Origin: Streptomyces tauricus
Lineage (GTDB): Bacteria; Actinomycetota; Actinomycetes; Streptomycetales; Streptomycetaceae
Length of the DNA stretch: 64,000 bases
NCBI RefSeq assembly: GCF_014650955.1
Contig: NZ_BMVY01000023.1
Span: 1-64,000, forward strand
Direction of reading: 5' to 3'
Part shown: piece after piece, positions 46,553 to 54,733 of the stretch
How positions within the stretch are numbered: the stretch's first letter is position 1
Layout of the letters: each line of letters begins with the position of its first letter
Position numbers and translations under genes: made by a program
Notes under the pieces: generated by a model
The model's input: only the letters and a program-made list of their open reading frames with translations
What the model was told of the DNA's origin: nothing
Databases searched by the model: none

Positions 46553-49500
46553 ATGTCCGGAGGGGTCAGTCGTAGAGCCGTGCTGGGGGCCGGGGCGGGG
46601 GCCGGGCTGCTGGGGTTGCCGGGGGCCGGGGCCGCGTGGGCGGAGGGTGCGCCGCGGGCCGCTGCCGGTACCGCTTCGGACCCGGGGGCGTACATCTCCT
46701 TCTCGCCGGAGCCCGGGGCCTTTCGGCTCGTGGGTGCCCCGGTCGTAGTGAGCACCGACGACCACTCCGGAGTCGTACGCGTGGCAGGGGATCTGCGGGA
46801 CGACATCGAGCGCGTCACGGGGGTGCGGCCGGGGTCGTCGCTGTCGGCGCGGGAGGTCGTGCTGGTCGGGACGATCGGGCGCAGTCCGCTGATCGACGGG
46901 CTGGTCGCCGCCGGGAAGCTCGACGTCGGCGGGGTCCGCGGCAGATGGGAGACCTCGCTGCAGACCGTGGTCGAACGGCCGATGCCCGGGGTGGACCGGG
47001 CGTTCGTGATCGCCGGCAGCGACCAGCGCGGCACGATCTTCGGGGCGTACGACGTCTCGTACGGGATCGGGGTCTCGCCCTGGTACTGGTGGGACGACGT
47101 GCTGCCGGTGCGGCGCGGCGAGGTGTATGTGCGGCGGGGGCGCTTCAGTCAGGGGACGCCGGCCGTGAAGTACCGGGGTGTCTTCATCAACGACGAGAAT
47201 CCGGCGCTGGGGACCTGGGCGCCCGGGTACTTCGGGCCGGGGAAGGCTCCCGGTCACCCCGGCGGCTTCACCGCGGACTTCTACGCGAAGGTCTTCGAGG
47301 TCCTGCTGCGGCTGAAGGCGAACTATCTGTGGCCGGCGGTGTGGGGGCGGGCGTTCGCGGAGGACGACCCGGGGAACCACGCGCGGGCGAAGGCGTATGG
47401 GATTGTCATGGGCACGTCTCATGAGGCGCCGATGATGCGGGGCATCGAGGAGTGGAACCGCCATGCCGTGCCGGCCGTGCGGGACAGCGCGGGGAACATC
47501 GTGACGCCGGGGCGGGACCCGTACGGCGGCACCGGCGAGTGGTCGTTCCGGCGGAACGCGGACGCGGTCAAGGCGTACTGGCGCGACGGCATCGAGCGCA
47601 TGGTCGACCAGGGCTTCGAGGGCGTCGTCACCCTCGGCATGCGGGGCAACGGCGACACGAGCCTGCCGGACGGCGACGGCATCGAGCTGATGCGGGAGAT
47701 CATCGCGACGCAGCGGTCGATCATCGAGGACGTCACCGGTCGGGCGGCCGCCGAGACCCCGCAGGTCTGGACGCTCTACAAGGAGGTCCAGCGGTACTGG
47801 GACCGCGGCCTGCGGGCGCCGGACGATGTCACGGTCGTGCTGACGGATGACAACTGGGGCAACATCCGTAAGCATCCGGATCCGGCGGAGGGGGAGCGGG
47901 GTGGCGGTTACGGCCTGTACTACCACTTCGACTATGTGGGCGTCGGCCGCAACTACAAGTGGGTGGACACCGCGTCGCTGCCGAACCTGTGGGACCAGCT
48001 CCACCAGGCGATCGCGTACGGGAACCGGGAGCTGTGGGTCACGAACGTCGGCGATCTGAAGGGCAACGAGCTGCCGACGCAGTTCTTCCTCGACTACGCC
48101 TGGGATCCGGGGCGTTGGCCGCTGGAGCGGCTCGGGGAGTGGGAGCGGCGGTACGCGCGGCAGAACTTCGGCCGGACGCCCGGTCAGGTGGAGGCGATCG
48201 CCGAACTGCTGGCGGCGTACGGACAGCTCCAGTCGCGGCGCAAGCCCGAGTTGCTGAACCGCAGGATCACGCTGGTGGACGGGCGGGTCGTGTACGACGA
48301 CCAGCAGACGCCGTTCTTCTTCGGCCACCGTGAACTGGAGCGGGTCACCGAGGAGTGGCGGCGGCTGGGCGCCGATGCCGAGCGGATCGGACGGCGGCTT
48401 CCGGCCCGTGACCAGGACGCGTGGTTCGAACTGGTCGGGTACGAGGTGGCGGCGACGGCCAACCTGTACGGGCTGCGGGCGGCGGAGTTCACCAACCTGC
48501 TGTACGCCGGGCAGGGGCGGGCCGCGACGAACGGCCTCGCGGCCGAGGCGGAAGCGGGCCTTGCCCGGGACCTCGCACTCGCCGAACGCTTCAACTCGCA
48601 GGTGGCGGGCGGCAAATGGCGCGGCTTCCAGACACAGCCGCACATCGGGTACGGGGATGTGGAGCGCTACGGCCCGAACGCGCCCTGGCAGCAGCCCGAG
48701 CGGGACAACGTGGCGCTGCCGGACGAGATCTTCCCGGCGGTACGGCGGATCGAGGTGGCCTCGGGGGCGGAGCTGGGGGTGGCGGTGGACGGGGCGGAGG
48801 AGTGGTGGCCGGGGGGTGGTTCGCCCGGAGGGGCTGTGCTGCCGGTTCTCAGTCCGTTCCAGACGCGGCCCGATCAGTACATCGAGGTGTTCAACCGGGG
48901 GCGTACGGCCTTCGACTACCGGATCACGCCGTCCGTGCCGTGGCTCGTGGCCGACCGGCCGCGGGGGCGGGTCCAGGAGCAGGTACGGGTCGTCCTGACG
49001 GTGGACTGGGCGAAGGCCCCGCGGGGTCGGACGGAGGCGTCGGTGACCGTGGAGGGGGCGGGGGAGACGGTGGAGGTCGGAGTGATCGCCGAGCAGCCGT
49101 CGGTACGGGCGTCGCGGGGGCTGCGGGGGTTCGTGGAGGCGGGCGGTTACGTCGCCGTCGACGCCGAGCACTTCGCGCGCTCGGTGGGGACGTGGCGGCG
49201 TATCGACGGGATCGGGCGTACGGAGGCGGGGGTGACGCCGTGGCCGGTGACGGCTCCGAGCCGGACCCCGGGGGGTTCGTCACCTCGGCTGGAGTACGAG
49301 GTGAGTCTGCTGGCGGCGGGGACGGTGACGGTGTGGGCGTATCTGTCGCCTCGTAACCCGACTCTGCCGACGGGCGGGCTGAGATACGGGGTCTCGTTCG
49401 ACGGGGACGCGCCGCAGATCGTCGACATCCAGGCGGCGACCGGGGCCGACGACGGGCTGATGAACATGGAGTGGGCCCGCAACACATCGGACAACGTCAA

Positions 49501-49657
49501 CCGCACGTCTACGCGCCACATGATCGGGGCCGCGGGGGTGCACCGGCTGAAGTTCTGGATGGTCGATCCGACGGTGGTGGTGCAGCGGCTCGTGATCGAC
49601 ACGGGTGGGTTGACGGCGACGTATCTGGGGCCGCGAGAGAGTCGGCGTCTGCTCTGA
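46553..49657 (+). CDS. Secreted glycoside hydrolase, GH115 family (xylan alpha-1,2-glucuronidase-like)
   Basis: 1034 residues. Tat-type signal S-R-R-A-V-L-G at 6-12, a hydrophobic stretch, and an A-W-A cleavage site near residue 30, so export in folded form is predicted. The central region G-T-I-F-G-A-Y-D-V-S...P-W-Y-W-W-D-D-V, R-G-V-F-I-N-D-E and L-K-A-N-Y-L-W-P-A-V-W matches the GH115 catalytic barrel, which removes (4-O-methyl)glucuronic acid from xylan. A C-terminal domain follows. GAGGGG precedes the ATG. Lies in the accessory patch between tuf and rpsJ; the stop codon sits in a 14-bp tandem repeat. Confidence 0.92.
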   Translation: MSGGVSRRAVLGAGAGAGLLGLPGAGAAWAEGAPRAAAGTASDPGAYISFSPEPGAFRLVGAPVVVSTDDHSGVVRVAGDLRDDIERVTGVRPGSSLSAREVVLVGTIGRSPLIDGLVAAGKLDVGGVRGRWETSLQTVVERPMPGVDRAFVIAGSDQRGTIFGAYDVSYGIGVSPWYWWDDVLPVRRGEVYVRRGRFSQGTPAVKYRGVFINDENPALGTWAPGYFGPGKAPGHPGGFTADFYAKVFEVLLRLKANYLWPAVWGRAFAEDDPGNHARAKAYGIVMGTSHEAPMMRGIEEWNRHAVPAVRDSAGNIVTPGRDPYGGTGEWSFRRNADAVKAYWRDGIERMVDQGFEGVVTLGMRGNGDTSLPDGDGIELMREIIATQRSIIEDVTGRAAAETPQVWTLYKEVQRYWDRGLRAPDDVTVVLTDDNWGNIRKHPDPAEGERGGGYGLYYHFDYVGVGRNYKWVDTASLPNLWDQLHQAIAYGNRELWVTNVGDLKGNELPTQFFLDYAWDPGRWPLERLGEWERRYARQNFGRTPGQVEAIAELLAAYGQLQSRRKPELLNRRITLVDGRVVYDDQQTPFFFGHRELERVTEEWRRLGADAERIGRRLPARDQDAWFELVGYEVAATANLYGLRAAEFTNLLYAGQGRAATNGLAAEAEAGLARDLALAERFNSQVAGGKWRGFQTQPHIGYGDVERYGPNAPWQQPERDNVALPDEIFPAVRRIEVASGAELGVAVDGAEEWWPGGGSPGGAVLPVLSPFQTRPDQYIEVFNRGRTAFDYRITPSVPWLVADRPRGRVQEQVRVVLTVDWAKAPRGRTEASVTVEGAGETVEVGVIAEQPSVRASRGLRGFVEAGGYVAVDAEHFARSVGTWRRIDGIGRTEAGVTPWPVTAPSRTPGGSSPRLEYEVSLLAAGTVTVWAYLSPRNPTLPTGGLRYGVSFDGDAPQIVDIQAATGADDGLMNMEWARNTSDNVNRTSTRHMIGAAGVHRLKFWMVDPTVVVQRLVIDTGGLTATYLGPRESRRLL

Positions 49658-49716
49658 GCCGTCTGATCTGAGTCGCCTGCTTTGAGCCATCTGCTCTGAG
49701 ATCGTCTGCTCTGAGT
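49646..49716. repeat. Five-unit 14-bp tandem repeat at the end of the GH115 gene
   Basis: Units start at 49646, 49660, 49674, 49688 and 49702 (the last is 15 bp), consensus CGTCTGCTCTGAGC. The GH115 stop codon TGA (49655-49657) lies in unit 1. A degenerate unit may follow at 49717. Confidence 0.92.
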
Positions 49717-49729
49717 CCAGAGCTTTGGG

Positions 49730-50197
49730 TCAGGGCTGGGAGCCGTGAGTCTTGATCGACTGCTCGATCGTGTAGGCGGACGCGGTGAACGCCTCGATCT
49801 GCTCCGCTGTCAGCTCCCGGACGGAGATCTCCTCCAGCGTCCGCCACATGTCGGCGATGGGGGCGCGCAGGGCGCGGCCGGCGTCGGTCAGCCGGACGAC
49901 CAGGACGCGCCGGTCGTGTTCGGCGGGTTCTCGGGTGAGGAGCCCGGCGTCCTGCATGCGGCGCAGCGACTTGGAGACGGTGGAGTGGTCGAGGCCGACG
50001 CCTTCCAGGAGTTCGGACTGTGTCTGGCCGTCGCGGTCGAAGAGCTGCATCAGCAGCAGTTCCTGACCTGGGTGCAGGTTCATGGCGCGGAGCATGGCGG
50101 CGGCGTGGCCGCGGTGGGTGCGGGCGAGTACGAATATGGCGTAGCTGAGGCGTCCGTCGCGCGCCGTGCTCGGGGGGTCGGACACGGGGTGGGTCAT
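49730..50197 (-). CDS. MarR-family transcriptional regulator
   Basis: 155 residues. Winged helix-turn-helix over about 40-100: L-H-P-G-Q-E-L-L-L-M-Q-L, Q-S-E-L-L-E-G-V-G-L-D-H-S-T-V-S-K-S-L-R-R-M (recognition helix), then wing D-R-R-V-L-V-V-R-L-T-D-A-G. It lies downstream of the oxidoreductase gene on the same strand and probably controls it through the two palindromes at 51356-51408; this is inference. Start ATG at 50197. The upstream gap is G-tract rich. Confidence 0.92.
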   Translation of the reverse strand: MTHPVSDPPSTARDGRLSYAIFVLARTHRGHAAAMLRAMNLHPGQELLLMQLFDRDGQTQSELLEGVGLDHSTVSKSLRRMQDAGLLTREPAEHDRRVLVVRLTDAGRALRAPIADMWRTLEEISVRELTAEQIEAFTASAYTIEQSIKTHGSQP

Positions 50198-50216
50198 TGC
50201 TGCTCCTGGGCGGGGC

Positions 50217-50283
50217 GCTGGCTGCGGGCGGGTGGGCGGGTGGGCGGGTGGGTCGGGTGGGGTGGGGTGGGCGGCGGCGGTCC
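50217..50283. repeat. G-tract repeat, possible G-quadruplex
   Basis: Tandem GGGTGGGC units pass into GGGTCGGGTGGGGTGGGGTGGGC on the plus strand, with at least seven runs of three or more G separated by one to three bases. It lies just upstream of the minus-strand marR start codon. Confidence 0.75.
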
Positions 50284-50317
50284 GGAGCGTATCCGGTCGG
50301 CCGGGGCGGGGGTGGCG

Positions 50318-50356
50318 GGGGTCGGCGCCGTTCCCCGCGCCCCTGAGGGGCGAAAA
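50318..50356. repeat. Copy of the dispersed GCGCGGGGAAC repeat
   Basis: GTTCCCCGCGCCCCTGAGGGGCG is the reverse-orientation form of the repeat core seen at 11522-11812 and 22415-22470. It sits after the oxidoreductase stop. Confidence 0.65.
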
Positions 50357-50399
50357 GATTGCGTCGTTGGCCGCGGCCCTTGGGGGAGGGGGCTGGAGG

Positions 50400-51314
50400 T
50401 TAGTTGATGGTGAGGATCAGTTTTCCGCGGGTGTGGCCTGCGTCGCTGGACTGTTGGGCCTTTGCCGCGTCGGCCAGCGGGTGGGTCGCGCCGACGGTGA
50501 GTACCAGGTCGCCGTCGGCGGCCTGTTGAGCGAGTTCGGCCAGCCTGGTGGCTGAGCGGCGCTGGGGGCCCTCGGCGAAGACGATGCCGAGTTCGCGGGC
50601 CCGGAAGTCGGCGGTGGTGACGATCCGGTCGGTGCCGCCGCGCAGGGTGATGGAGTCCTCCAGCGCGCCCTTGCCCGCGGCGTCGAACACCGCGTCCACA
50701 CCGCTCGGGGCGAGCGCGCGGACCCGCTCGACCAGGCCGTCCCCGTAGACCAGGGCGGTGGCGCCGAGCGAGGTGACGTACTCCTGGTTGGCCGGGCCTG
50801 CGGTGCCGATGACACGGGCGCCGCGGGCGACGGCGAGCTGCACGGCGACCGTGCCCAGCGCGCCGGACGCGCCGTGGATCAGCAGCGTTTCGCCGGCCTT
50901 CACGTCGAGCAGGTCCAGGACCCGGTCGGCGCCGTCGCTCGCCACGGGCAGTGCTGCCGCGTGGGTCCAGTCCAGGCCGGCGGGCTTGAGGGCGATGACG
51001 GTCGCGTCGGCCAGCGCGTACTCGGCGTAGGAGCCGGTCTCGGACCAGCCCAGTACCTCGTCGCCCACCTTGAAGCGGTCGACGCCTTCGCCGAGGGCGT
51101 CGACGATGCCGGCGATCTCGCCACCGGGGACGGCGGGCAGGGTGGTGGGGAAGATGGCCTCCATGATCCCGGAGCGGATCTTTCCGTCCACCGGGTTGAC
51201 GCCGACCGCCCGGACCTGGACGCGGACCTGGCCGGGCCCGGGCTGCGGCACCTCGATCTCGGCCTCGTGCAGGACCTCGGTACCGCCGAACGCGTCGAAA
51301 ACGATGGCCTTCAT
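50400..51314 (-). CDS. Zinc-independent MDR-family NADP(H) quinone oxidoreductase-like enzyme
   Basis: 304 residues. The N-terminal GroES-like domain begins M-K-A-I-V-F-D-A-F-G-G and lacks the Cys/His ligands of zinc alcohol dehydrogenases. The Rossmann nucleotide motif is H147-G-A-S-G-A-L-G-T-V-A-V-Q-L160. This pattern is typical of quinone/enone reductases often induced by electrophilic stress. ATG at 51314 is supported by AAGGAGA eight bases upstream. Two palindromes in the promoter and a marR gene downstream suggest ligand-controlled repression. Confidence 0.92.
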   Translation of the reverse strand: MKAIVFDAFGGTEVLHEAEIEVPQPGPGQVRVQVRAVGVNPVDGKIRSGIMEAIFPTTLPAVPGGEIAGIVDALGEGVDRFKVGDEVLGWSETGSYAEYALADATVIALKPAGLDWTHAAALPVASDGADRVLDLLDVKAGETLLIHGASGALGTVAVQLAVARGARVIGTAGPANQEYVTSLGATALVYGDGLVERVRALAPSGVDAVFDAAGKGALEDSITLRGGTDRIVTTADFRARELGIVFAEGPQRRSATRLAELAQQAADGDLVLTVGATHPLADAAKAQQSSDAGHTRGKLILTIN

Positions 51315-51355
51315 GACAGCTGTCTCCTTCGGTGAGCCGATCTGGCGACACGCAT

Positions 51356-51408
51356 TTACGTGGCCAGCCACATAAAAAGTAGCACCGATTATGTGGCTAG
51401 CCAAGTAG
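51356..51408 (-). promoter_or_regulatory. Twin palindromic operators before the oxidoreductase
   Basis: Site 1 at 51356-51375 is TTACGTGGC-CA-GCCACATAA; site 2 at 51389-51408 is TTATGTGGC-TA-GCCAAGTAG. Their centres are 33 bp apart, about three helical turns. The dyad and two-base centre are typical of MarR-family sites. Confidence 0.8.
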
Positions 51409-51476
51409 TTGGCCGAGGAGGCTCGGATGCTCGAAGGAGTGCTGATCGCCGAGAGTCTGCGGACCGGGCTCGCGCC

Positions 51477-52193
51477 TCAGTGTGTGAGGCGTGGGCCCAG
51501 TACCGGTAGGAGGCGGTCCCGCAGGAGGCGGCGGGTCGGTTCGAAGGTGTTCCACAGGAGTTTGTGGTGGGTGCCGTCGGTCATGTGGGCGGTCAGGCCG
51601 GACGTGGTGACGCCGCCGTGCAGACGCGCGTGGTCGATCCCGGCGAGGTCGATCACCTTGTTCGTGCGGTGGCCGGCCAGGATCGCCTCGGGGTCGTACG
51701 CCATGACCGTGTACGGGTCGCGGGGCATCGCGATGGAACCGCTGACTGAGTTCACCGTCGAGTCCAGCAGGCCGCTGCGGACGCGGACCAGGGCGTCAGG
51801 GAGCAGCCACAGTTCCCCGTGGATCCAGTCCAGCCAGCCGGTCGTGCATGTACGGGCCAGCAGCCTGGCGGGCTGCAGCCGGATGCGGGACGCCCGGGCG
51901 GCGGCCTCGTCGAGCAGGGTGCCCCACGCGTCCGCGGAGGCGATCCGGCGCCGTTCGCGCACGGTGTGCGTCGGCGAGACGAAGTGGAGGTCCGTCCAGC
52001 GGCCCTCGTCCGCCACGGCGACCAGCCGTATGTGCCAGGAGGGGGAGGTGAACCGTACGACCAGGTACTCGCCGGTCTCGCCCTCGCGGGTGGAGGAGGT
52101 CTCGATCCCCTGGGTCCGCCAGTGCGGACCGCGTAGTTCCGCCCGGGCCGCGGCCTGCTCCAGGTCCAGTCGTCTGCTCACGCCGCCGATCAT
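51477..52193 (-). CDS. Hypothetical protein
   Basis: 238 residues, no confident family. It is soluble, rich in Arg/Leu/Thr and without a signal peptide. Near the C-terminus a pattern T-S-G-L-T-A-H-M-T-D-G-T-H-H-K-L-L-W resembles a PH-like strand/turn, which alone is not enough for an assignment. Start uncertain: ATG at 52193 has no ribosome site, and a GTG 12 bases downstream is equally plausible. It ends 69 bases before the twin operators and diverges from the rpsJ leader. Confidence 0.7.
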   Translation of the reverse strand: MIGGVSRRLDLEQAAARAELRGPHWRTQGIETSSTREGETGEYLVVRFTSPSWHIRLVAVADEGRWTDLHFVSPTHTVRERRRIASADAWGTLLDEAAARASRIRLQPARLLARTCTTGWLDWIHGELWLLPDALVRVRSGLLDSTVNSVSGSIAMPRDPYTVMAYDPEAILAGHRTNKVIDLAGIDHARLHGGVTTSGLTAHMTDGTHHKLLWNTFEPTRRLLRDRLLPVLGPRLTH

Positions 52194-52231
52194 GGCGGAG
52201 GCGACACGATCAGGGTAGGGGCGGCCCGTGT

Positions 52232-52259
52232 TTGACGCGCGTCCCCCCGGGGGTATCCT
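52232..52259 (+). promoter_or_regulatory. S10 operon promoter
   Basis: TTGACG-N16-TATCCT, with transcription expected to start near 52266. Confidence 0.75.
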
Positions 52260-52556
52260 CTGGGGCTCGATTCGCCAGCTCCCCGCCCCGTATGGCAGAC
52301 TGTCGGGGTTGCTCGGTTGAGTGCCGATGCTGCGCGCCTCCCGCCGGGAGGACCGGAAGCGAGTCCCACAGTACTCGTCGCGCCAACTGCCGAAAGGCAG
52401 CGCTGGAGCGGACGTACGGGAATCTTCCGGGAAGTGTCAGCGGGGTGCAGACCAGGCACCCGGTGGGTGTTCGGCCCCCGGTTCCGCGGTCGTCTTTGGG
52501 ATGGGCCGTGTCCCTGGCAGGGAAATCCGCTTATGGATATCTCTGCGGTGAGGATG

Positions 52557-52581
52557 CGACACACCCGACCGCGTGGGTCGG
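52557..52581 (+). promoter_or_regulatory. 25-bp leader element shared with rpsL
   Basis: Identical over 25 bases to 41852-41876, including the CCGACC-GCGTG-GGTCGG stem-loop. Looser similarity (TCTGC(A/G)GTG) extends upstream in both leaders. It ends 63 bases before the rpsJ start. Confidence 0.8.
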
Positions 52582-52644
52582 AGGCGGGGACGCGAACCCG
52601 CGGGTTGCAGAGCGTTTCACTAGACAAAGGACTACTGAGTAGCC

Positions 52645-52953
52645 ATGGCGGGACAGAAGATCCGCATCCGGCTCAAGGCCTACGACCACGAGGTCATCGA
52701 TTCCTCGGCGAAGAAGATCGTCGAGACGGTGACGCGCACTGGTGCGTCGGTCGCGGGCCCGGTGCCGCTGCCCACTGAGAAGAACGTGTACTGCGTCATC
52801 AAGTCGCCGCACAAGTACAAGGACTCGCGCGAGCACTTCGAGATGCGCACGCACAAGCGCCTGATCGACATTCTCGACCCGACCCCCAAGACCGTTGACT
52901 CTTTGATGCGACTCGACCTCCCGGCCGGTGTCGACATCGAGATCAAGCTCTAA
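52645..52953 (+). CDS. rpsJ: 30S ribosomal protein S10
   Basis: 102 residues, canonical (I-R-I-R-L-K-A-Y-D-H-E-V-I-D). Head protein of the 30S subunit and partner of NusB/NusG. First gene of the S10 operon. ATG after AGTAGCC; GACAAAGGACTACTGAG supplies a weak ribosome site. Confidence 0.98.
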   Translation: MAGQKIRIRLKAYDHEVIDSSAKKIVETVTRTGASVAGPVPLPTEKNVYCVIKSPHKYKDSREHFEMRTHKRLIDILDPTPKTVDSLMRLDLPAGVDIEIKL

Positions 52954-52969
52954 GGGATGTGGTCTGAGA

Positions 52970-53614
52970 ATGGCTAAGCAGATCAAGGGCATCCTGGGCG
53001 AGAAGCTCGGCATGACGCAGGTGTGGGACGAGAACAACCGTGTTGTTCCGGTCACCGTCGTCAAGGCCAGCCCCAACGTCGTGACCCAGGTCCGTACGAA
53101 TGACGTCGACGGCTACGAGTCGGTCCAGATCGCCTTCGGCGAGATCGACCCGCGCAAGGTGAACAAGCCCCTCAAGGGCCACTTCGCCAAGGCCGACGTC
53201 ACTCCCCGCCGTCACCTCGTCGAGATCCGTACCGCTGACGCCAGCGAGTACATCCTCGGCCAGGAGATCACCGCTGAGACCTTCGAGTCCGGCGTCAAGG
53301 TGGACGTGACCGGTACGAGCAAGGGCAAGGGCTTCGCCGGTGTCATGAAGCGTCACAACTTCAAGGGACTCGGCGCCGGTCACGGCACCCAGCGCAAGCA
53401 CCGCTCTCCCGGCTCCATCGGTGGCTGCGCCACCCCGGGCCGTGTGTTCAAGGGCCTCCGCATGGCGGGTCGCATGGGCAACGAGCGCGTCACCACCCAG
53501 AACCTGACCGTCCACGCCGTTGACGCGGAGAAGGGTCTGCTGCTCATCAAGGGCGCGGTCCCCGGTCCGAACGGCGGCCTCGTCCTGGTCCGCACAGCGG
53601 CCAAGGGGGCCTGA
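52970..53614 (+). CDS. rplC: 50S ribosomal protein L3
   Basis: 214 residues. G-I-L-G-E-K-L-G-M-T-Q-V-W at the N-terminus and the F-K-G-L-G-A-G-H-G loop near the peptidyl-transferase centre are present. Starts 16 bases after rpsJ; TAAGGGATG lies upstream. Confidence 0.98.
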   Translation: MAKQIKGILGEKLGMTQVWDENNRVVPVTVVKASPNVVTQVRTNDVDGYESVQIAFGEIDPRKVNKPLKGHFAKADVTPRRHLVEIRTADASEYILGQEITAETFESGVKVDVTGTSKGKGFAGVMKRHNFKGLGAGHGTQRKHRSPGSIGGCATPGRVFKGLRMAGRMGNERVTTQNLTVHAVDAEKGLLLIKGAVPGPNGGLVLVRTAAKGA

Positions 53615-53621
53615 GGTACCG

Positions 53622-54278
53622 ATGAGCACTGTTGACATCATTTCGCCGGCAGGCGACAAGACCGGGACGGTCGAGCTCCCCGCGGAGATCTTCGACGTCG
53701 AGAAGATCAGCATCCCGCTGCTTCACCAGGTCGTAGTCGCCCAGCTGGCCGCTGCCCGCCAGGGCACGCACAAGACCAAGACCCGCGGCGAGGTTCGTGG
53801 TGGCGGTAAGAAGCCTTACCGTCAGAAGGGCACCGGCCGCGCACGCCAGGGCTCGACCCGCGCCCCGCAGTTCGCCGGTGGTGGCGTCGTCCACGGCCCG
53901 CAGCCGCGTGACTACTCGCAGCGGACCCCGAAGAAGATGAAGGCCGCGGCCCTGCGCCACGCCCTCACCGACCGGGCCCGCAACGCTCGCATCCACGTCG
54001 TCTCCGGCGTGATCGAGGGCGACAACCCCTCCACCAAGGCCGCGAAGGTCCTGCTCGGCAAGATCTCGGAGCGCAAGAACCTGCTCCTGGTCATCGACCG
54101 TGCCGACGAGGCCGCGCTGCTCTCCGCGCGCAACCTGCCCCAGGTCCACATCCTGGAGCCGGGCCAGCTGAACACGTACGACGTTCTCGTCTCGGACGAC
54201 GTGGTCTTCACCCAGGCCGCTTTCGAGTCCTTCGTGTCTGGCCCCCAGGCCGCTGACACCGAAGGGAGCGAAGCCTGA
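53622..54278 (+). CDS. rplD: 50S ribosomal protein L4
   Basis: 218 residues with the basic exit-tunnel loop K-P-Y-R-Q-K-G-T-G-R-A-R-Q-G-S-T-R-A-P. In enterobacteria L4 represses the S10 operon; not shown for this group. Stop overlaps the rplW ATG (TGATG). Confidence 0.98.
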   Translation: MSTVDIISPAGDKTGTVELPAEIFDVEKISIPLLHQVVVAQLAAARQGTHKTKTRGEVRGGGKKPYRQKGTGRARQGSTRAPQFAGGGVVHGPQPRDYSQRTPKKMKAAALRHALTDRARNARIHVVSGVIEGDNPSTKAAKVLLGKISERKNLLLVIDRADEAALLSARNLPQVHILEPGQLNTYDVLVSDDVVFTQAAFESFVSGPQAADTEGSEA

Positions 54279-54694
54279 TGGCTACGCGTCACCCGAGCAT
54301 TGCCCCCAAGGCGGCCAAGGCCGCCAAGGCCGCGCGCATCGCCAAGGCGAAGCGCCACGAGGCCGAGGGCAAGAACACCGTAGAGACGCCGATCAGCAAG
54401 AGCTTCACGGACCCCCGTGACGTCCTCATCAAGCCGGTCGTCTCCGAGAAGAGCTACGCGCTGCTCGACGAGGGCAAGTACACCTTCGTCGTCGCGCCGG
54501 GCGCCAACAAGACCCAGATCAAGCAGGCCGTCCAGGCGGTCTTCTCGGTCAAGGTCACCGGGGTCAACACGATCAACCGCCAGGGAAAGCGCAAGCGGAC
54601 CAAGAGCGGCTTCGGCAAGCGTGCTGACACCAAGCGCGCCATCGTGACCCTCGCTGAGGGCGACCGTATCGACATCTTCGGCCAGGCCTCCTAA
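54278..54694 (+). CDS. rplW: 50S ribosomal protein L23
   Basis: 138 residues, longer than the roughly 100 of many bacteria because of an N-terminal Lys/Ala-rich extension (A-A-K-A-A-K-A-A-R-I-A-K-A-K-R). The core D-P-R-D-V-L-I-K-P-V-V-S-E-K-S-Y is canonical. L23 lies at the tunnel exit and docks trigger factor and SRP. The ATG overlaps the rplD stop; an internal start without the extension cannot be excluded. Confidence 0.96.
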   Translation: MATRHPSIAPKAAKAAKAARIAKAKRHEAEGKNTVETPISKSFTDPRDVLIKPVVSEKSYALLDEGKYTFVVAPGANKTQIKQAVQAVFSVKVTGVNTINRQGKRKRTKSGFGKRADTKRAIVTLAEGDRIDIFGQAS

Positions 54695-54733
54695 CGGAGC
54701 GCCCTGGTCCGAATATCGGACGAGGACTGAGAA

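Larger units (their letters stand above)
52194..52644 (+). promoter_or_regulatory. rpsJ (S10 operon) promoter and long leader; no gene
   Basis: 451 bases. Promoter TTGACG at 52232-52237, a 16-base spacer, TATCCT at 52254-52259. This would make a leader of about 380 nt with several possible hairpins (for example CTCCCGCCGGGAG near 52339 and CTGCCGAAAGGCAG near 52387) and the 25-bp element shared with rpsL. Autoregulation of the S10 operon through its leader is known in other bacteria; whether it happens here is not known. Confidence 0.7.
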
